Assembly: GCA_038501625.1 (NCBI GenBank)
Contig: JAZAYU010000177.1
Coordinates: 1-64,000 of the forward strand
DNA: 64,000 nt
Reading direction: 5' to 3'
Source of the DNA: Corbicula japonica
Taxonomy: Eukaryota; Mollusca; Bivalvia; Venerida; Cyrenidae
Below are positions 1 through 11,334 of the stretch, in pieces. Made by a program: the position numbers and the translations under genes. Position 1 is the stretch's first letter, and each line of letters starts with the position of its first letter. The notes under the pieces were generated by a model that saw nothing but the letters and a program-made list of their open reading frames with translations, was not told where the DNA came from and made no database searches.

Positions 1-230
1 AACAGTAACGGTTTCCGAAATTCGGTTGAAATCTTCGGTAATGAGTGCGACGTGTCTTTAAAAAATTATTTGACACTTCTGTCACAGCTGTCTTTGTGTT
101 GTATGAAAAAAAAGTGAACATAGTTAATCATCGATTTCGATTACTCCTATTTTATTAATATCAATTCGCAATACTACATTCCGTTAATAGTTTTAAGTAA
201 TCTCAAATAATGTAGAATTATGCCAATACA

Positions 231-300
231 TTGTATAAAACGTGGTATTTTTACACTCTTTTTGCACCCAAAGAGCGTAATGATGATGTCCTATTTTATA
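231..300. repeat. Short repeat, inverted partner at 2390-2470
   Basis: The stretch around the words AAAGAGCGTAATGATGATGTC recurs in inverted, slightly diverged form at about 2390-2470. The two copies bracket the first 2.4 kb. No coding content is recognised in either copy; small open frames across them are incidental. Confidence 0.4.
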
Positions 301-599
301 TTTAATTATGTCCGTTCGTCTCTTCGCTGTACTGAATTCTATCACCGGAGTGTAAAAAAGTTTTGCAATCTGTCTGTCTATCAGTCAATCCAGAGAAGTG
401 GATCTATCCAAAAATACGCAAGTAAGTTGTGGAAATGTGGTATTTGGTTTGACAGCAATGAGGACATAATGCATACCACTTTATTTCTTATGTTATACAA
501 AAAATTGCTTTCGACAATTAGGAATGTGAAAATACCAGATTTTATATTGGTATTATTCTACATGCGCTCAACACGGAGCTAGTCGGCCTGAGCAGTAAT

Positions 600-700
600 A
601 GGCATTTCTATTATTGCCAATGAACAGGCTCAATCAAACGAGCCTGCAATATTTTCATATTGTCGTGTTTGGTGGCTTTCAAAGTTCCTTTTCAATCTAT
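600..700 (-). repeat. Interspersed repeat copy (GGGAACTTTGAAAGCC family)
   Basis: One copy of a short family found at least eight times in the window. The conserved core, read on the minus strand, begins GGGAACTTTGAAAGCC and continues through a CATATTTGTCGTG-like word to a word pairing with TGAACAGGCTCAATCAAAC. Other copies lie near 18250, 19110, 33100, 33690, 36235, 49325 and 57835. The longest copies (17.76 and 33.1 kb) show it is the end of a larger element. Confidence 0.55.
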
Positions 701-1186
701 TTCTATACAAAAAAGGAAGAAACGACGGGAATGCGATGTGAGAACATTCTGATGCTAAAATTATCAACGAATAAGCTGCACTTAACCAAGAAGATCTGTC
801 GCACTTATTGGTGACATTTTCCTTTCACTCACTAAAAACATCCCGCTTAAGCAGCTTTGTGTGGGACGTCTCTCTCAGCTTTACCTTGTTCTTTTTCAAC
901 TTGCATCTCGTTATGTTTACAACAGAATAATCGAGAAGACGATAAATTTTTTTCGCCATGGAGACATACCGATTTAATTGCCGAATAAACAGCGTTACTT
1001 ATTTTCAATTCTATTCTTGACCTTAACATGAAATATCGGTACTTAACCAATTTGAAATTCCCGAGCTTGCGTTTTGAACAGCAGATTTAAATAGTCAGAG
1101 TAAATGACTCTCTGCAAACTTTATTAACATGTCAGAGTTGTTTCTGACAGTTACTGGAATTACATATTCCTAGTGACCTTGTTTAG

Positions 1187-1361
1187 CATCTGTGGTGGAA
1201 AAAACAATGAACAGAACATAAAGGAATTTCTTCTTGCGAAAGCATGTCTAAAATATGGGATGCCAGAAAACTCAATGTTCATGATCGATTCAAAGATTCA
1301 AATAAAAAACGAGATTTTTACATTGCAACTGCATATAGCAGTGGAAGCGTTGACCTGTTGA
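1187..1361 (+). CDS. Possible calponin-homology (CH) domain exon fragment
   Basis: An open frame follows a possible splice acceptor (TTGTTTAG, ending at 1186). It contains NIKEFLLAKACLKYGMPEN, then MF, then an acidic/basic stretch ending near HIAVEAL. This resembles the second half of CH domains of the transgelin/calponin type, in which an Asn-Ile..Phe-Leu..Ala helix, a Tyr-Gly-Val/Met turn, a Phe and a late Ala-Leu helix are typical. CH domains bind actin in many proteins. No flanking exon was found, the frame ends in TGA at 1359-1361 and a PLE tail begins immediately after, so this could be a broken relic or a chance match. Confidence 0.3.
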
Positions 1362-1375
1362 GGCAAGTGTGAGGT

Positions 1376-1690
1376 TATTGCACCCTAGACTGAACCTGGT
1401 TTAATCCCCAAATGGCAAATTGTGTTGCAAATGGCCTTTCCAAGGCGGTAACCACAAGAGTTGCCGTTTTCGTTAATGGTTTGTGGTGTCTTATTTGATT
1501 ATAGATATTCTTGTAAACCCATCCCATCTTCTCCTCTCTTCTTTTTGGCTACGAGAGGAGGCTGTGTTTTTTTTAAGTGTGGAGTTTCCTGATATGCATA
1601 ATTCACTTTTTACACAAATTGATCTCTTATAGAAATCCTCGTATTTTCTGTGAATTAACTGGTTATAAGTAAGTAAGTGCATAGGAATTA
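1376..1690 (+). mobile_element. PLE 3' tail fragment
   Basis: Sequence in the sense orientation of the PLE 3' untranslated tail. It includes the word TTCCAAGGCGGTAACC, then a TCGTTAATGGTTTGTGG-like segment and a pyrimidine-rich stretch, ending near GATATGCAT. The same order follows the reverse transcriptase in the 61.5-64 kb copy, which identifies this family as a 5'-truncated retroelement tail. Confidence 0.6.
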
Positions 1691-2152
1691 TAGGTTTAAC
1701 TTAAAATCTGTTAAAGAAGAAGTTAAAGATTTTCTTTTCAACAAATTACTTTTTTACTAGTCAGTGCTTGCTTTATAAGCATTTATTAAACGCACGACTA
1801 ACTTCACGGAATAAGTTTCATTTCTTTCCAAATATGATGAATTAATGTCTGTAGCATGTATAAGTTGATGTTTTGATTTGTTACAAGAACTCCTTATATT
1901 TCCGGCTCAGTTTCCAAAAGATATAGTAGTTCAAAACAGAATGTTTAATATAGTGAAATCATTCAAAATAAAAATGAAACTTTGTGTAAGTGAATATTTG
2001 TAGACATTTTTTTTTACTCGTGATCATCGCGCAAAAATTATAAGAAGTTGTGTTAAACGGTGACGATGACGTAATAGACAGTGTTTAATTACATAAGAAA
2101 AATAATTATTTAAAAAAATCAAAAATTCTTAAGCAATTAAAATAAATGTTAC

Positions 2153-2260
2153 CGAGTGAGAAGATTTCCCAAAGGACAATAGCAAAAGACCACACATCAG
2201 ACTTCTCTGACGCTCCTGCTCTAGACTTCAGACGGATACCATCTACCTCAACAGAACTCG
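2153..2260 (-). pseudogene. Tyrosine-kinase C-lobe exon (subdomain IX), degenerate
   Basis: On the minus strand the frame reads SEKSDVWSFAIVLWEIFSLG, the hallmark of protein tyrosine kinase subdomain IX (Ser-Asp-Val-Trp-Ser-Phe..Leu-Trp-Glu). It ends at a canonical donor (G|GTAAC, donor at 2151-2152) in phase 1, the usual split before the following Gly/Asn-x-Pro-Tyr. Upstream residues (GIRLKSRAGA) look like a decayed version of the Trp-x-x-Pro-Glu segment, with Trp and Glu lost. It belongs with the exons at 4918-5072 and about 4810-4863; PLE pieces lie between. The upstream exon edge is uncertain. Confidence 0.6.
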
Positions 2261-2469
2261 CTCCTTTTTCAAAAATATAATATGTTTTTGTTACTTATTA
2301 TACCTATTACATGAAGTTATTGGAGTATTTATAAAAATAGATTGCATATATGCCACCATTTTTTTCGGAGGGCAATATTCTTTCTCGTCCGAAAAGCGCC
2401 GTGCTAAACCGCATATTAAATGACATCATCATAACGCTCTTTGAGTGCAAAATGTATATGAAAAGGTGA

Positions 2470-2965
2470 AATATGCATATCAGGAATCGCCACATTCAGA
2501 AAAAACAGCCTCCCCACACAGTCAAGAAGAAGAGAGGGAGAGAGCATGGTTAATAAAATGATCAGTTTCAAAAGAGACACCACTAACAATTAACAAAAAA
2601 GAGAACCCGAGGGGTTACCGCCTTGGAACGGTCATTGGCAAATCAAATTGCCACTGGGGGTTTAAACCAGGTTCTAGGGTGCACCAACCTCACACTTGCC
2701 CCAACTCATATCACAAAACAAATACAAGTTGTCTTGGTGAAACAACTCCAACCCACTTATCGGCTCAACAATGTTGCATGCAAAAGCACACAAACATATA
2801 AAACAAGAATCTAATAGCATTGCAAAGCCAAAGGGCGGGTACTCAATGATCTAACCGAGACCAGAGCTCCTGGAGTAAAATCAGCAAGAACACGATGACA
2901 GGGATAAAAGAAACAAATCGAGCTTCTAGGTTCTTTTAAGAAAAGATTTCCCCATAAATATAGTG
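2470..2965 (-). mobile_element. PLE 3' tail fragment, inverted
   Basis: A nearly complete tail of the PLE family in antisense orientation: GGGGTTACCGCCTTGGAACG core, GGGTTTAAACCAGG word, CAACAATGTTGCATGCAAAAG word, then the segment that in the 63.8-kb copy follows the stop codon. It stops at about 2957, inside the SECIS-like hairpin region of the tail. The reverse transcriptase piece at 3010-3722 lies next to it head-to-head, the kind of inverted arrangement typical of PLE insertions. Confidence 0.65.
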
Positions 2966-3009
2966 TGACGTATACACTATATAAATGTTAAAACTGAAGA
3001 GCTTAATAG

Positions 3010-3722
3010 CACTTATGCTTATACACTGACTTCTTCATCTGAGAGTGATATTGTTACTGCACACACTCTACAAATTACAAAATTTAGAATCAGTGTTGAG
3101 CCGAAACAAGACAAAGTACCTATTATGTATTGGTTGCCTAAAATGAACAAAACACCGTACAAAGCAAGATTTATCGCTAACTCTAGTTCTTGTACAACAA
3201 CAAAGTTATCAGTGCTCTTAACATCGTGTCTTACAGCTATAAAAGAACATGTAATTAGGTATTGCGAAAAAGTTTTTGAAACTACTGGCAAAAATTTATT
3301 TTGGTCGATTAAAAATTCAAATGACGTTTTGAAGAAACTTAAATCAAATAATTTTCAGGCGTTCTGTTTGTCCGCATATGATTTTTTTACCTTGTAAACT
3401 TCTCTCCCTCATAATTTAATAAGAGACAAGCTTACCAGCCTCATTGAAAAAACGTTTGCTAGAGAAAATAAAACATTTATCGCTTGTAATGAACATAGGG
3501 CATTCTTTACAGATGGTTCTTATGATAATTATACTTCATGGACCTGTCAAGACCTTATCCAGGCGCTCACATTTTTATTGGATAATATTTATTTGAGATT
3601 TGGTACCTCTATTTATAAACAAGTAATAGGCATTCCAATGGTACTAATTGTGCACCCCTTGTTGCTGATCTGTTTTATACTGTTATGAAAGAGATTTTTT
3701 GTTATCTCTTTCTACCGAACAT
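3010..3722 (+). pseudogene. PLE reverse transcriptase fragment
   Basis: The frame contains YWLPKMNKTPYKARFIAN (fingers), then AYDFFTL followed by TAA where the family has Asp-Phe-Ser-Thr-Leu-Tyr/Asn-Thr (RT motif A with the first catalytic Asp). It continues through LLDNIYLRFGTSIYKQVIG and reaches motif B, Gly-Ile-Pro-Met-Gly. A 1-bp deletion near 3640 then shifts the frame. The family copies DNA from RNA for retrotransposition and is related to telomerase RT. The same segment recurs at 62.37-63.1 kb. The copy is inactive: one UAA, one frameshift and truncation before motif C. It is joined tail-to-tail at about 3722 to the endonuclease piece. Confidence 0.8.
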
Positions 3723-4736
3723 GTAGTGTCTGCCAGATTGTTTAAAAATTATATGTAGGTCAAGAATAGAACAACGAATGCGTGATTTTCTTTTTATGTT
3801 TCCATTAGTTCTGCTTCCGTGCGACCTCGATTTTCTTTTGCGTAATTCAAGCAATTCAAAGACGTCATAATCAGGATTTTTAGAAATGTTGCCTTCCTGA
3901 TAAATATTATCATTTAAACCATGTGGGTATGGAGATTGTAATTTTTTAATCCATTTTTGTTCCGAAATGAGTCTGGCCCTGATTTTAAATGCTCTTGACA
4001 TGCTTGATGCAGCGCTGTCAAATGTAAGTTTTTCTACTGGTTGAACGGAAATATTTTGTAAACGGTGTCCTGAATGTTTAAAATGTTGGTATAAAAATGT
4101 ATTAAATTTGCTGTTGTTTCGAATTTTAGAACAGTGTTGTCCAAAACGTGTTTTTAAGGGGCGACCTGTTTGACCCAAATATTGAGTTCCACAGTAATTA
4201 GAATTTCAAGTTAAAACGTAAACAACATTATCAGTTTGTCAGTCTATATCATTATTAATGTTAACAGAAAAAGTTCTGCCGTTAACTGTGGATTTAATGA
4301 CAGAATTGAAATTCAAATAATCACAGCATCTGCACCTCTTAGAATTGCACTTGAAAATAGAAGGATAAGATCTGCGTCTTGTGTAATTCAATTTATTTGG
4401 TGTTCAAATATTGTACTTTCGAAGAAAAGGAGATTTTAAAGGTGACAGTGTAATTTTCAAATTGTTTTTAAATAAATTTGTTCGATGAACGTTCTGCAGA
4501 CCTGTCATATTAATAGAGCTTACCGAAGATAAATTTATACGTGATAAACGAACTAATGGTTGCAGACTTTTAAATGATTTAATTTTATGCGGTGAGATGC
4601 TATCAGATCCTATAAAATCGATAAAATGATAATTGATTACTTTTTCTACTCGTTGTTGGATGATAAGATGATTTTTGTGCCTTTTTGGTGCTCATCATTT
4701 ACAATGTTCGATGTATTTTTGCAGGACAGTAATTTT
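3723..4736 (-). CDS. Naiad-type PLE N-terminal GIY-YIG endonuclease with five in-frame UGA codons
   Basis: On the minus strand the frame is open from 4736 down to the junction at about 3722, roughly 338 codons, except for five UGA codons at 4695-4697, 4692-4694, 4404-4406, 4239-4241 and 4206-4208. There is no UAA, UAG or frameshift. In order it holds a basic N-terminal part, a Cys cluster (FKCNSKRCRCCDYL), the segment VVYVLT-UGA-NSNYCGTQYLGQTG followed by RPLKTRFGQH (the GIY-YIG core with its Arg and His), and a linker with LRKRKSRSHGSRTNGN. I recognise that linker as the one preceding RT in PLEs with an N-terminal endonuclease. The UGAs after Asp-Ile-Asp and after Val-Leu-Thr replace family Cys positions, one base from UGC/UGU. 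Clam Naiads are known to use selenocysteine, so I read UGA here as Sec, not decay. The piece is truncated at both ends: a UAA lies just upstream at 4737-4739, and RT of another copy abuts downstream. Confidence 0.75.
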
Positions 4737-4809
4737 TTAAATATAACTCATCGTCTTATAGAGCTCTAGAGGTTCATTATTTAAACATAATCTGTAAACA
4801 TGCACGAGC

Positions 4810-4863
4810 CCTTTAACATGGCAAGAATATGCTAGTATTAAATGACAATCCCATGACTAAACA
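4810..4863 (-). pseudogene. Degenerate tyrosine-kinase catalytic-loop exon
   Basis: A 54-bp intron-like gap (donor GTACG at 4916-4917, acceptor TTTGCAG ending at 4864) would join the 4918-5072 exon in phase 0 to the frame CLVMGLSFNTSIFL, followed by a stop. Tyrosine kinases have Cys/Val-Ile-His-Arg-Asp-Leu-Ala-Ala-Arg-Asn at this point. Cys, Leu and Ser/Ala positions match, but the His, Arg and catalytic Asp do not. I infer a decayed catalytic-loop exon; by itself the match is weak and it depends on the neighbouring exon. Confidence 0.35.
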
Positions 4864-4917
4864 CTGCAAACCAAATCCACGGTACAAAAACCTCTTATAG
4901 TTTATGAGCAAACGTAC

Positions 4918-5072
4918 CTTTCTATCAGCAAGATATTCCATTTCTCGTGCCATATCAAGTTCGAATCGTAGACAACGTTCCTGTGTTTCCAGTGAGTTTG
5001 CATTCTAAGCGGTCTCCACGTAGTCTTTAAGGGAGCCGTTACTACAGTTCTCGAAAATGATGAAAGGACCAA
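4918..5072 (-). pseudogene. Tyrosine-kinase hinge/alpha-D/alpha-E exon with in-frame stop
   Basis: A 155-nt exon between acceptor TTTGCAG and donor AAG|GTACG. It encodes GPFIIFENCSNGSLKDYVET, then Ala-TAG, then LRFELDMAREMEYLADRK. This is the hinge and upper C-lobe of a tyrosine kinase (Gly-Pro..Ile..Glu-Asn/Tyr-Cys..Gly-Ser-Leu-Lys-Asp-Tyr, and Ala-x-x-Met-Glu-Tyr-Leu-Ala before the catalytic loop). Exon length and phase 0 exit fit the family. The TAG about 23 codons in, plus the decayed downstream exons, argue for a pseudogene. N-lobe exons, which would lie at higher coordinates, were not found. Confidence 0.65.
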
Positions 5073-5317
5073 CTGCAAAGTATAATTCAGGGTGATATAA
5101 CAGTGGGCTAACTTTTGCTATGGTAGCCTTGATTTTATACGTTCGTTTCGCTGAATTTTTTCCGGGATTTTTTTCTTGGCATCTTGAAATGATTATTTAG
5201 TTAAAACGATCTTTGTTTCCATCTTAGCACTCTACGACAGGGAGAAATTTAGAAAAAGTGAGTAATGTACATGTATCAGTTCGGTTTTATATAACTCTTT
5301 AGAAATATTAATAGATA

Positions 5318-5480
5318 TCCGCCTTGGAACGGTCAGTGGCATGTTTATCTCAAATTATGGCGTAGCTTGACCTCGTTCAAGAATTTGCTTGTAATACTTC
5401 CAGCAAGCATTATAACCTTCGGTGGAAAATTGTTAACCTCTTTCTACACATTTGCATTCCTCCCTGGAATTCTTCTAACA
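5318..5480. repeat. Repeat copy (pair with 9055-9260)
   Basis: Begins with the CCGCCTTGGAACGGTCAGTGG word of the PLE tail family, but then continues with GTAGCTTGACCTCGTTCAAG and TATAACCTTCGGT. That continuation is shared only with the copy at 9055-9260, so these two are a distinct subfamily or a fused repeat. Confidence 0.5.
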
Positions 5481-8400
5481 TGTATTTAAATGCAGATACT
5501 GTAACATTTATTGCAAATAAAATTCAAAACTTCAACAAAACATCTACAAATTCGTATCTTTTTGTCTGTTACTGGAACGAGTTTATAAAACTCGTCACTT
5601 GACTGCGCTCGAAAATATATCAAGATTTGTTTATCTGTTGGATTGAATGTAACATTAATAAATTATTTTAGAACAAATGAAGTTTTGGTATTCAATCTTA
5701 TTTAAGGTTTGGTTTTTACCCTATATTTGCTATAAGTTTTCCTCAAAATCGTTTTGGGTCTTTTTTTGTCTTTTCTTATTTAGTAAAATTGAGATCCGCA
5801 CAAATATTCCGTATCTGCAGTTGGTCATCTAGTTTCTGAACCAATGAACACTTATTCAGTTTTCCAGTTTAAGAATTACATTTACTGCTATGTGTTACGG
5901 TCTAAAATTGAAAAAAAATCATTTCATATCATTATGCAAACATACACAAACTATAAATTATGAATTTTTGGTATTTATGGTTTTGACACATTTTGAAAAA
6001 AACGCACAATTATTGCTTTCTTTAGAGGATAAATTTATGAAATATAAATTTATTACAAATTATACATTGTCAAGTTTAAAGCCGTTACATAGCGCAATAC
6101 AATTAAATAATCGGGAAAAATAAATATATATTTGATTATAACAGGTAAAATGTTCAAAACAATTAAGGCTTATTTCTGGCGCCCGTCCTATTTCTCTAAA
6201 CTACCGTTATTTTGAACTGAAAACGATCTTTGTTTCTCTTGAAAACACAGAAAAACGAAAATACTTAGGGCGGAGCGACTGCGAAAACATTAAAACCAGA
6301 TTTGCTAAAATTCCGGCTATCTATGATAAATTCATTTCATTATATATAAACTTACATCAAATATAACGTTACGTTAATTTATTTGAGAAGTTCTAAGCAG
6401 TTTTATGTTCGTAGGTATTTCAAAAAAATTAATTTCAATGATACTTACGCCTAACAAACATCCGAAAAACACACAGATATTTTCACTTCAAAAAGTAAAA
6501 TTGTTGAAAGTTTCATTGTTATTTTCCAATGAAGCTATCTCAAAATTTTCTATTTTTAAGATAATATTAATATATGATTACATGTATTTGAGTTTGTTAA
6601 CTGGTATGCTTCTGAGCGCAAAGGCGCCAAGTCGAGGAAGTTTTCAGAGTTTTAAAGGTTCCATTCAGGAAGTTTTAAAACCCAAAAGGGGACAACGTAG
6701 TCACTATTAAGGAAAATGTAGAGACCTGCCGTGGGTGTTTGTAGATATATCAGTTAAGAAAAACACCAAAGCAGAAAGACAGCATATGCTTAACAATTGC
6801 ATTCCTTGACGGAAATTACCAACTTGTTATATTGTCAATGCTTATTCTTAATAATTCTGTTAAAATTTACCGCGCGAAAATGCCATCTTTTTCACGGTGA
6901 TATAAACGGCCCTGGTACTTTTTAGGGTAATATTGTTCCTTTTATTAAGACCAACATAACAGCTTTGCAATGTTTGAAGAATCTGGTCAGAATTTTTAAA
7001 ACCAATGTGGAATTAAATATGGTTCCAGGAATTTTAGCATTTGTCAGAAAAAAAATTAGTTCCGCTCGTTTTCATCGGTTAAGACCTTGATTTTCAAATA
7101 ACTTTTGCTGCAACATCATTTCGTAAATGCTAAGTGTGTCTGTTTGTTTTTGCTTTTTACTCCTGTGCTTAGATTTGATGAAATCAATAAACACACCGAA
7201 CTACGTTACGAAAACCGAAAAACAAGAAAATGTCAGTCATACATCAGTTAACTTAACTGGCTGCTTTGGGAAGCCTAATACTCGTACACGTGTTAAAATA
7301 TGAAGAACTGTATAAAATATAGTGTAATGTAGTGCGTTCATACAAAGGTCTCAGTGTGAAATAACACGAACGCTTGTCAAGTTCCAAAATTTCTTTATAT
7401 ATCTATAAGCTTTTAACAGTTTATATATTATGCCATTCATATGTTCGTAACCAACTTTCTCAAACATAAACAGTTCTTTCTTATAAGTATAAATTCTCTA
7501 AATAAATTTCTAAGTGTCATAAATTTCTCTTGGTTCAAATTAGTAATTTAGTCACGAGACTAACAAACCCTCCTCTTAAAGGCCTTCTCTGGCCGTTCAG
7601 GCCGTCCGTGGCCGTTTTCCTCTCTTTTGACAGATAAATACCTTGTTTTTATACCCTACACTTGACTGTTCGTGCAGACGTATTACTTTTTCGAGATAAC
7701 AGTTTGACATAAGATTTATTTATAAAACTACATAAACAATTATATAACGTGTAGCTTAATCGTAACAAGTTTGAGTAGGATGTAACTAATATATACAGAT
7801 GAAGACAAGAAATTGACCTGTGGCCAAAATACCTGTCAAGAGTACACAAATTATTTCATGCTATCAAGAAATAATATTAGTTATGAAACAAGGCCCTAAA
7901 ATAAATATTAAAATATAAATGTATCACTACTACTATGTTGGTATATTATTATAATAATTTCCCTATTACATTACAATAGAAATGATAGAAAACGTAATTA
8001 GTTGTTTACATGTGTTTCGCCTTCAAGCGTCTAGGATATTTGGAGAACCAACTTAATTAATTTAGAGAACAAAGTTGCTGTCATTGCACAAGGATTCGCC
8101 ATACGGGGAAGTTTATATCCTGATAATACGTTTCGATTGAGGAGACCCGATACGCTTTGATTGAGGAGACCCGATACGTCACCATGGAGGAAAGACAGTG
8201 AGAATTTGTATTAAAATTATCCATCGTTCTGTTCAAAATGGTCTCTGAACACGGGCTTTGATTTTGAACGTGTTACATGCCATTCATATGTTCGTAACAA
8301 ACTTGATAAGGCCTCTTCAGTTTAAGAGCCACTACTGGATTGCTTCCTACTCTCTAAGTGGAAAAGTCTGCAATTGTAAATAATGCTCCTCTCAACAATT

Positions 8401-9054
8401 TTCATTTTCATGCCATTACATTTTAGTCAAAGATAATGCATAGTGATTCAATGAGAAAAAACATAAAACATTTTCAAAATGTCTTTAGTGAGGTAAGACT
8501 TAAGAAGATTGAACATCAGACGAGCACCCTAACTTAGGTCAAAGCCAATTATTTGTTTGTTGAAAAAATGTTTCCAATATTTTTTTTTGAACATTTGTTT
8601 TTACTTTGCGAAGAATATTCTGAATAATAACCAAACGCAGTATTGCTACCTTTTAACCGCCTGATATGTCTTTTGTTATTCGATCAATATCTACATAAAG
8701 TTTTTAGATGTTTTAGGAACCTAGTCTAATTCTTAATCTTGTTTTGGAAAATGTGGCATTTGTCAAAACAAATTTTAGTATTGCCCGTTGAAGTTAATCT
8801 ACCCGTTTGTTTATGTTAAACAGGCAGCGTTCACACTGAATGTATTTTAGGATTAGCTCCATCTTGAGAGGCTGTATCTCATACTATTGTGCAGATCTAT
8901 GATTGCGTAAAACAATCACGTGTATTTGTACGTATTTCGTACGTTAGATGACTCACCGTACGTTTCAAGTACTGGGATATCTTTTTTGTGTATTTGTTTT
9001 GTCATTTTGAGAATGTTTGAACTCTTTGTGTCTGTTTTTTTGTTCAGTATCAAA
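5481..9054. other. Gene-poor AT-rich stretch
   Basis: No exon, RNA gene or full element is recognised. A word containing GCCATTCATATGTTCGTAAC occurs at about 7432 and again at 8279. The GGCC-rich run near 7580-7620 is short and unassigned. Small open frames here lack domain signals. Confidence 0.5.
8127..8178. repeat. 24-bp tandem duplication
   Basis: Two adjacent 24-bp units (8127-8150 and 8151-8174), each ending GATTGAGGAGACCCGA and followed by TACG, differ at two positions. No function is evident. Confidence 0.7.
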
Positions 9055-9260
9055 AAAGACACCAAAAACAATCAACGAAAATAATAATCCGAGGGGTTTC
9101 CGCCTCGGAACGGCCAGTGGCATTTTTATCTCGATTTTGGTGTAGCTTGACCTCGTTCAAGAATTTACTTGCAATACTTCCAGCAAAGATTATAACCTTC
9201 GGTAGAAAATTGTTAACCTCTCTACACTTTTACAATCCCCGCCGGAATTCTTCGGCCTTA
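9055..9260. repeat. Repeat copy (pair with 5318-5480)
   Basis: Contains GACACCAAAAACAATCAACG, CCGAGGGGTTTCCGCCTCGG and then the same TTGACCTCGTTCAAG and TTATAACCTTCGGTAG words as the 5.3-kb copy. Its left part extends further into the PLE-tail-like sequence, which supports descent from that family. Confidence 0.5.
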
Positions 9261-11330
9261 TTTTCAAAGTGATCAAATCTCTCTATATTGAAGATTACTA
9301 GATAATTAAGTTACTATAATCATAGACATGGACAAAATGGAGCTTTATTAAAATTTCTCGAGATGTTGGATTCCCACAATGTAAAATGAAACAAATCTGT
9401 GGATTGTATGATGATTAACTGAACCCCAGCTGCCGAACGTTGGCAACAATGTCCAACCATCGTACAATACTGTGAACCATTGAAAATGTGGCTTACAAAA
9501 GACACATGAGCTACGTGTAGTATGTAATGACCTGACTATCGGTTGTCTTTAAGCGTACTAGATGTATCAAAGAGATACGTAATTTTGTGGTTGATATGAT
9601 AATTTTTCGGCAGTGGCGCTTGACTAATGTTCATTTTACGCCACCACTGCTTTTGTTTTTTAATGATTGAATGTATCACGATTTTGTAAATTAAAATAAA
9701 TCTTTCTGCTGGCGTTTCTATACATATATGTCGAGTATAAACTAAATGATATCAATGTTTTAATATATGGTTTTAAAATTATTTTCCTCTTCTCCAGCTG
9801 AAGGGAATTTCTCGAGTGTTTGTACCTCTATTGACATTGTAATTGTGATGGCAATTTGGGAAATTTGTGAAGCATATTGCTAAGTACCTCGATGTCAAGT
9901 AGTATCAAGGAGCAATATGTTTTGAATTGCATTTCCGTTCTTTTCTCATTCCTTAAACGGTACCATCAAAACAAGTTATTGTATTGCATTTCATTTTCGC
10001 ATTCAACGGCCCGACGATATAGAACTTTAAAATGGACAGAGGGACTCGGTGTCTGGTCCGGAATGTGTTTTTATAAAAAACACATTTAAATGTTTTAATT
10101 AGGTTTTATTTCTAAAAGCCCATCAATCCGTTTATCCGTGCATCCCATTCATCCTGACTTAATCCATTAATGTCATCCCACTCCATTTCAACCATTCTTT
10201 TTGTTCCATTCATCTATCATTTTATTCTTGCGACCATCAGGACAGCCATCCGTTCGAATTTCCTACTTGTAAATCCATGTTGCTCCCTACCAAACGATTA
10301 ATATTACATTGTTGAGTAAAACATGCATTTAAATTCTCCGAGAATAAAAAAGGAGTTCAGCAAGAGCACGATGGCCTTATGAAACATCGTAGTAGCTTAA
10401 TTAATGTTCTTTCAAAATGTTCGATAAAAATTAAAAATGAATATTAAAGCAAGTTGGCAAAATCATCACATATATGAAAAAGAGGACTCTGATTTCAATA
10501 TCTCAACAAATCTAATCCAAATACATACAAATTGAACTCAGTAATTCGTAATCATTTAAACTTCTTTGAGAAGTAACACTAAGAATTTAAAACATCATTT
10601 TTATTCCTGATCTTTGTTAAAATGTTAATAGTGCTTATAAAATTCTTGAATGCTCGTCATAAATAATTTATTTTTCTTCAACAGCAACTGATTGCTGTAT
10701 TTTCTGTATATTTTCTTCTCCTTGCATTTTGTTTTTGTCAGACTTACTTCTAAATTGTCGTCTCCTTCCAAATCATCACATATAGTTAACAAAGTTATTG
10801 TAGACAATAAAATCTAATTTCATAAGGATAAAATATCAAACCAATCCAAAAAACACTTCTCATTCTGCTAATAATTTTTTCTTCAGTTGCACTAAACAAT
10901 GTTAACAAGTGTCAAGCGGATACTTCAACAACTTGTTTAATGTTAAATTGTATTCTTTTAGTCGGATACATTTATCCTAAACGGCTGGGTGTTTTGAATG
11001 TCAGAATGTCGAAGTTCACCGCCCATGATTATTTTTGAAGATTATCGGATTTATGGTTAGCTTAAAATTGAGAAACTTACAAAGGACAATAGTGTTGCAA
11101 TAAAAGCCATGGTAGCTGCTGCATTTAAAACAACTGTAGTTCTAAATAGATAAAGATTTTAAAAAGCTACCACAGATATCAAAATATTGCACGCACGTTT
11201 TGACTGAGCCTGTTCAGTTATGCATAGCACTGTTCAATCCGCCAGACCTCGGTTAGAGCGCTATTCAATATTGACACAAATGTCATGTTCATCGGCCTTT
11301 TTAACATGGTAAGGCTGGCATTCCGCAGTT
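9261..11330. other. Gene-poor stretch
   Basis: Nothing was identified with confidence. A minus-strand open frame at about 9325-9500 has unusual composition (many His, Cys and Trp in alternative frames) but no recognisable domain or clear splice sites. Confidence 0.4.
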
Positions 11331-11334
11331 CGGT

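Noticed and set aside
9320..9505. Minus-strand open frame, possible exon of the WSC gene
   Set aside because: No matching splice phase, no domain and 10 kb from the last WSC exon.
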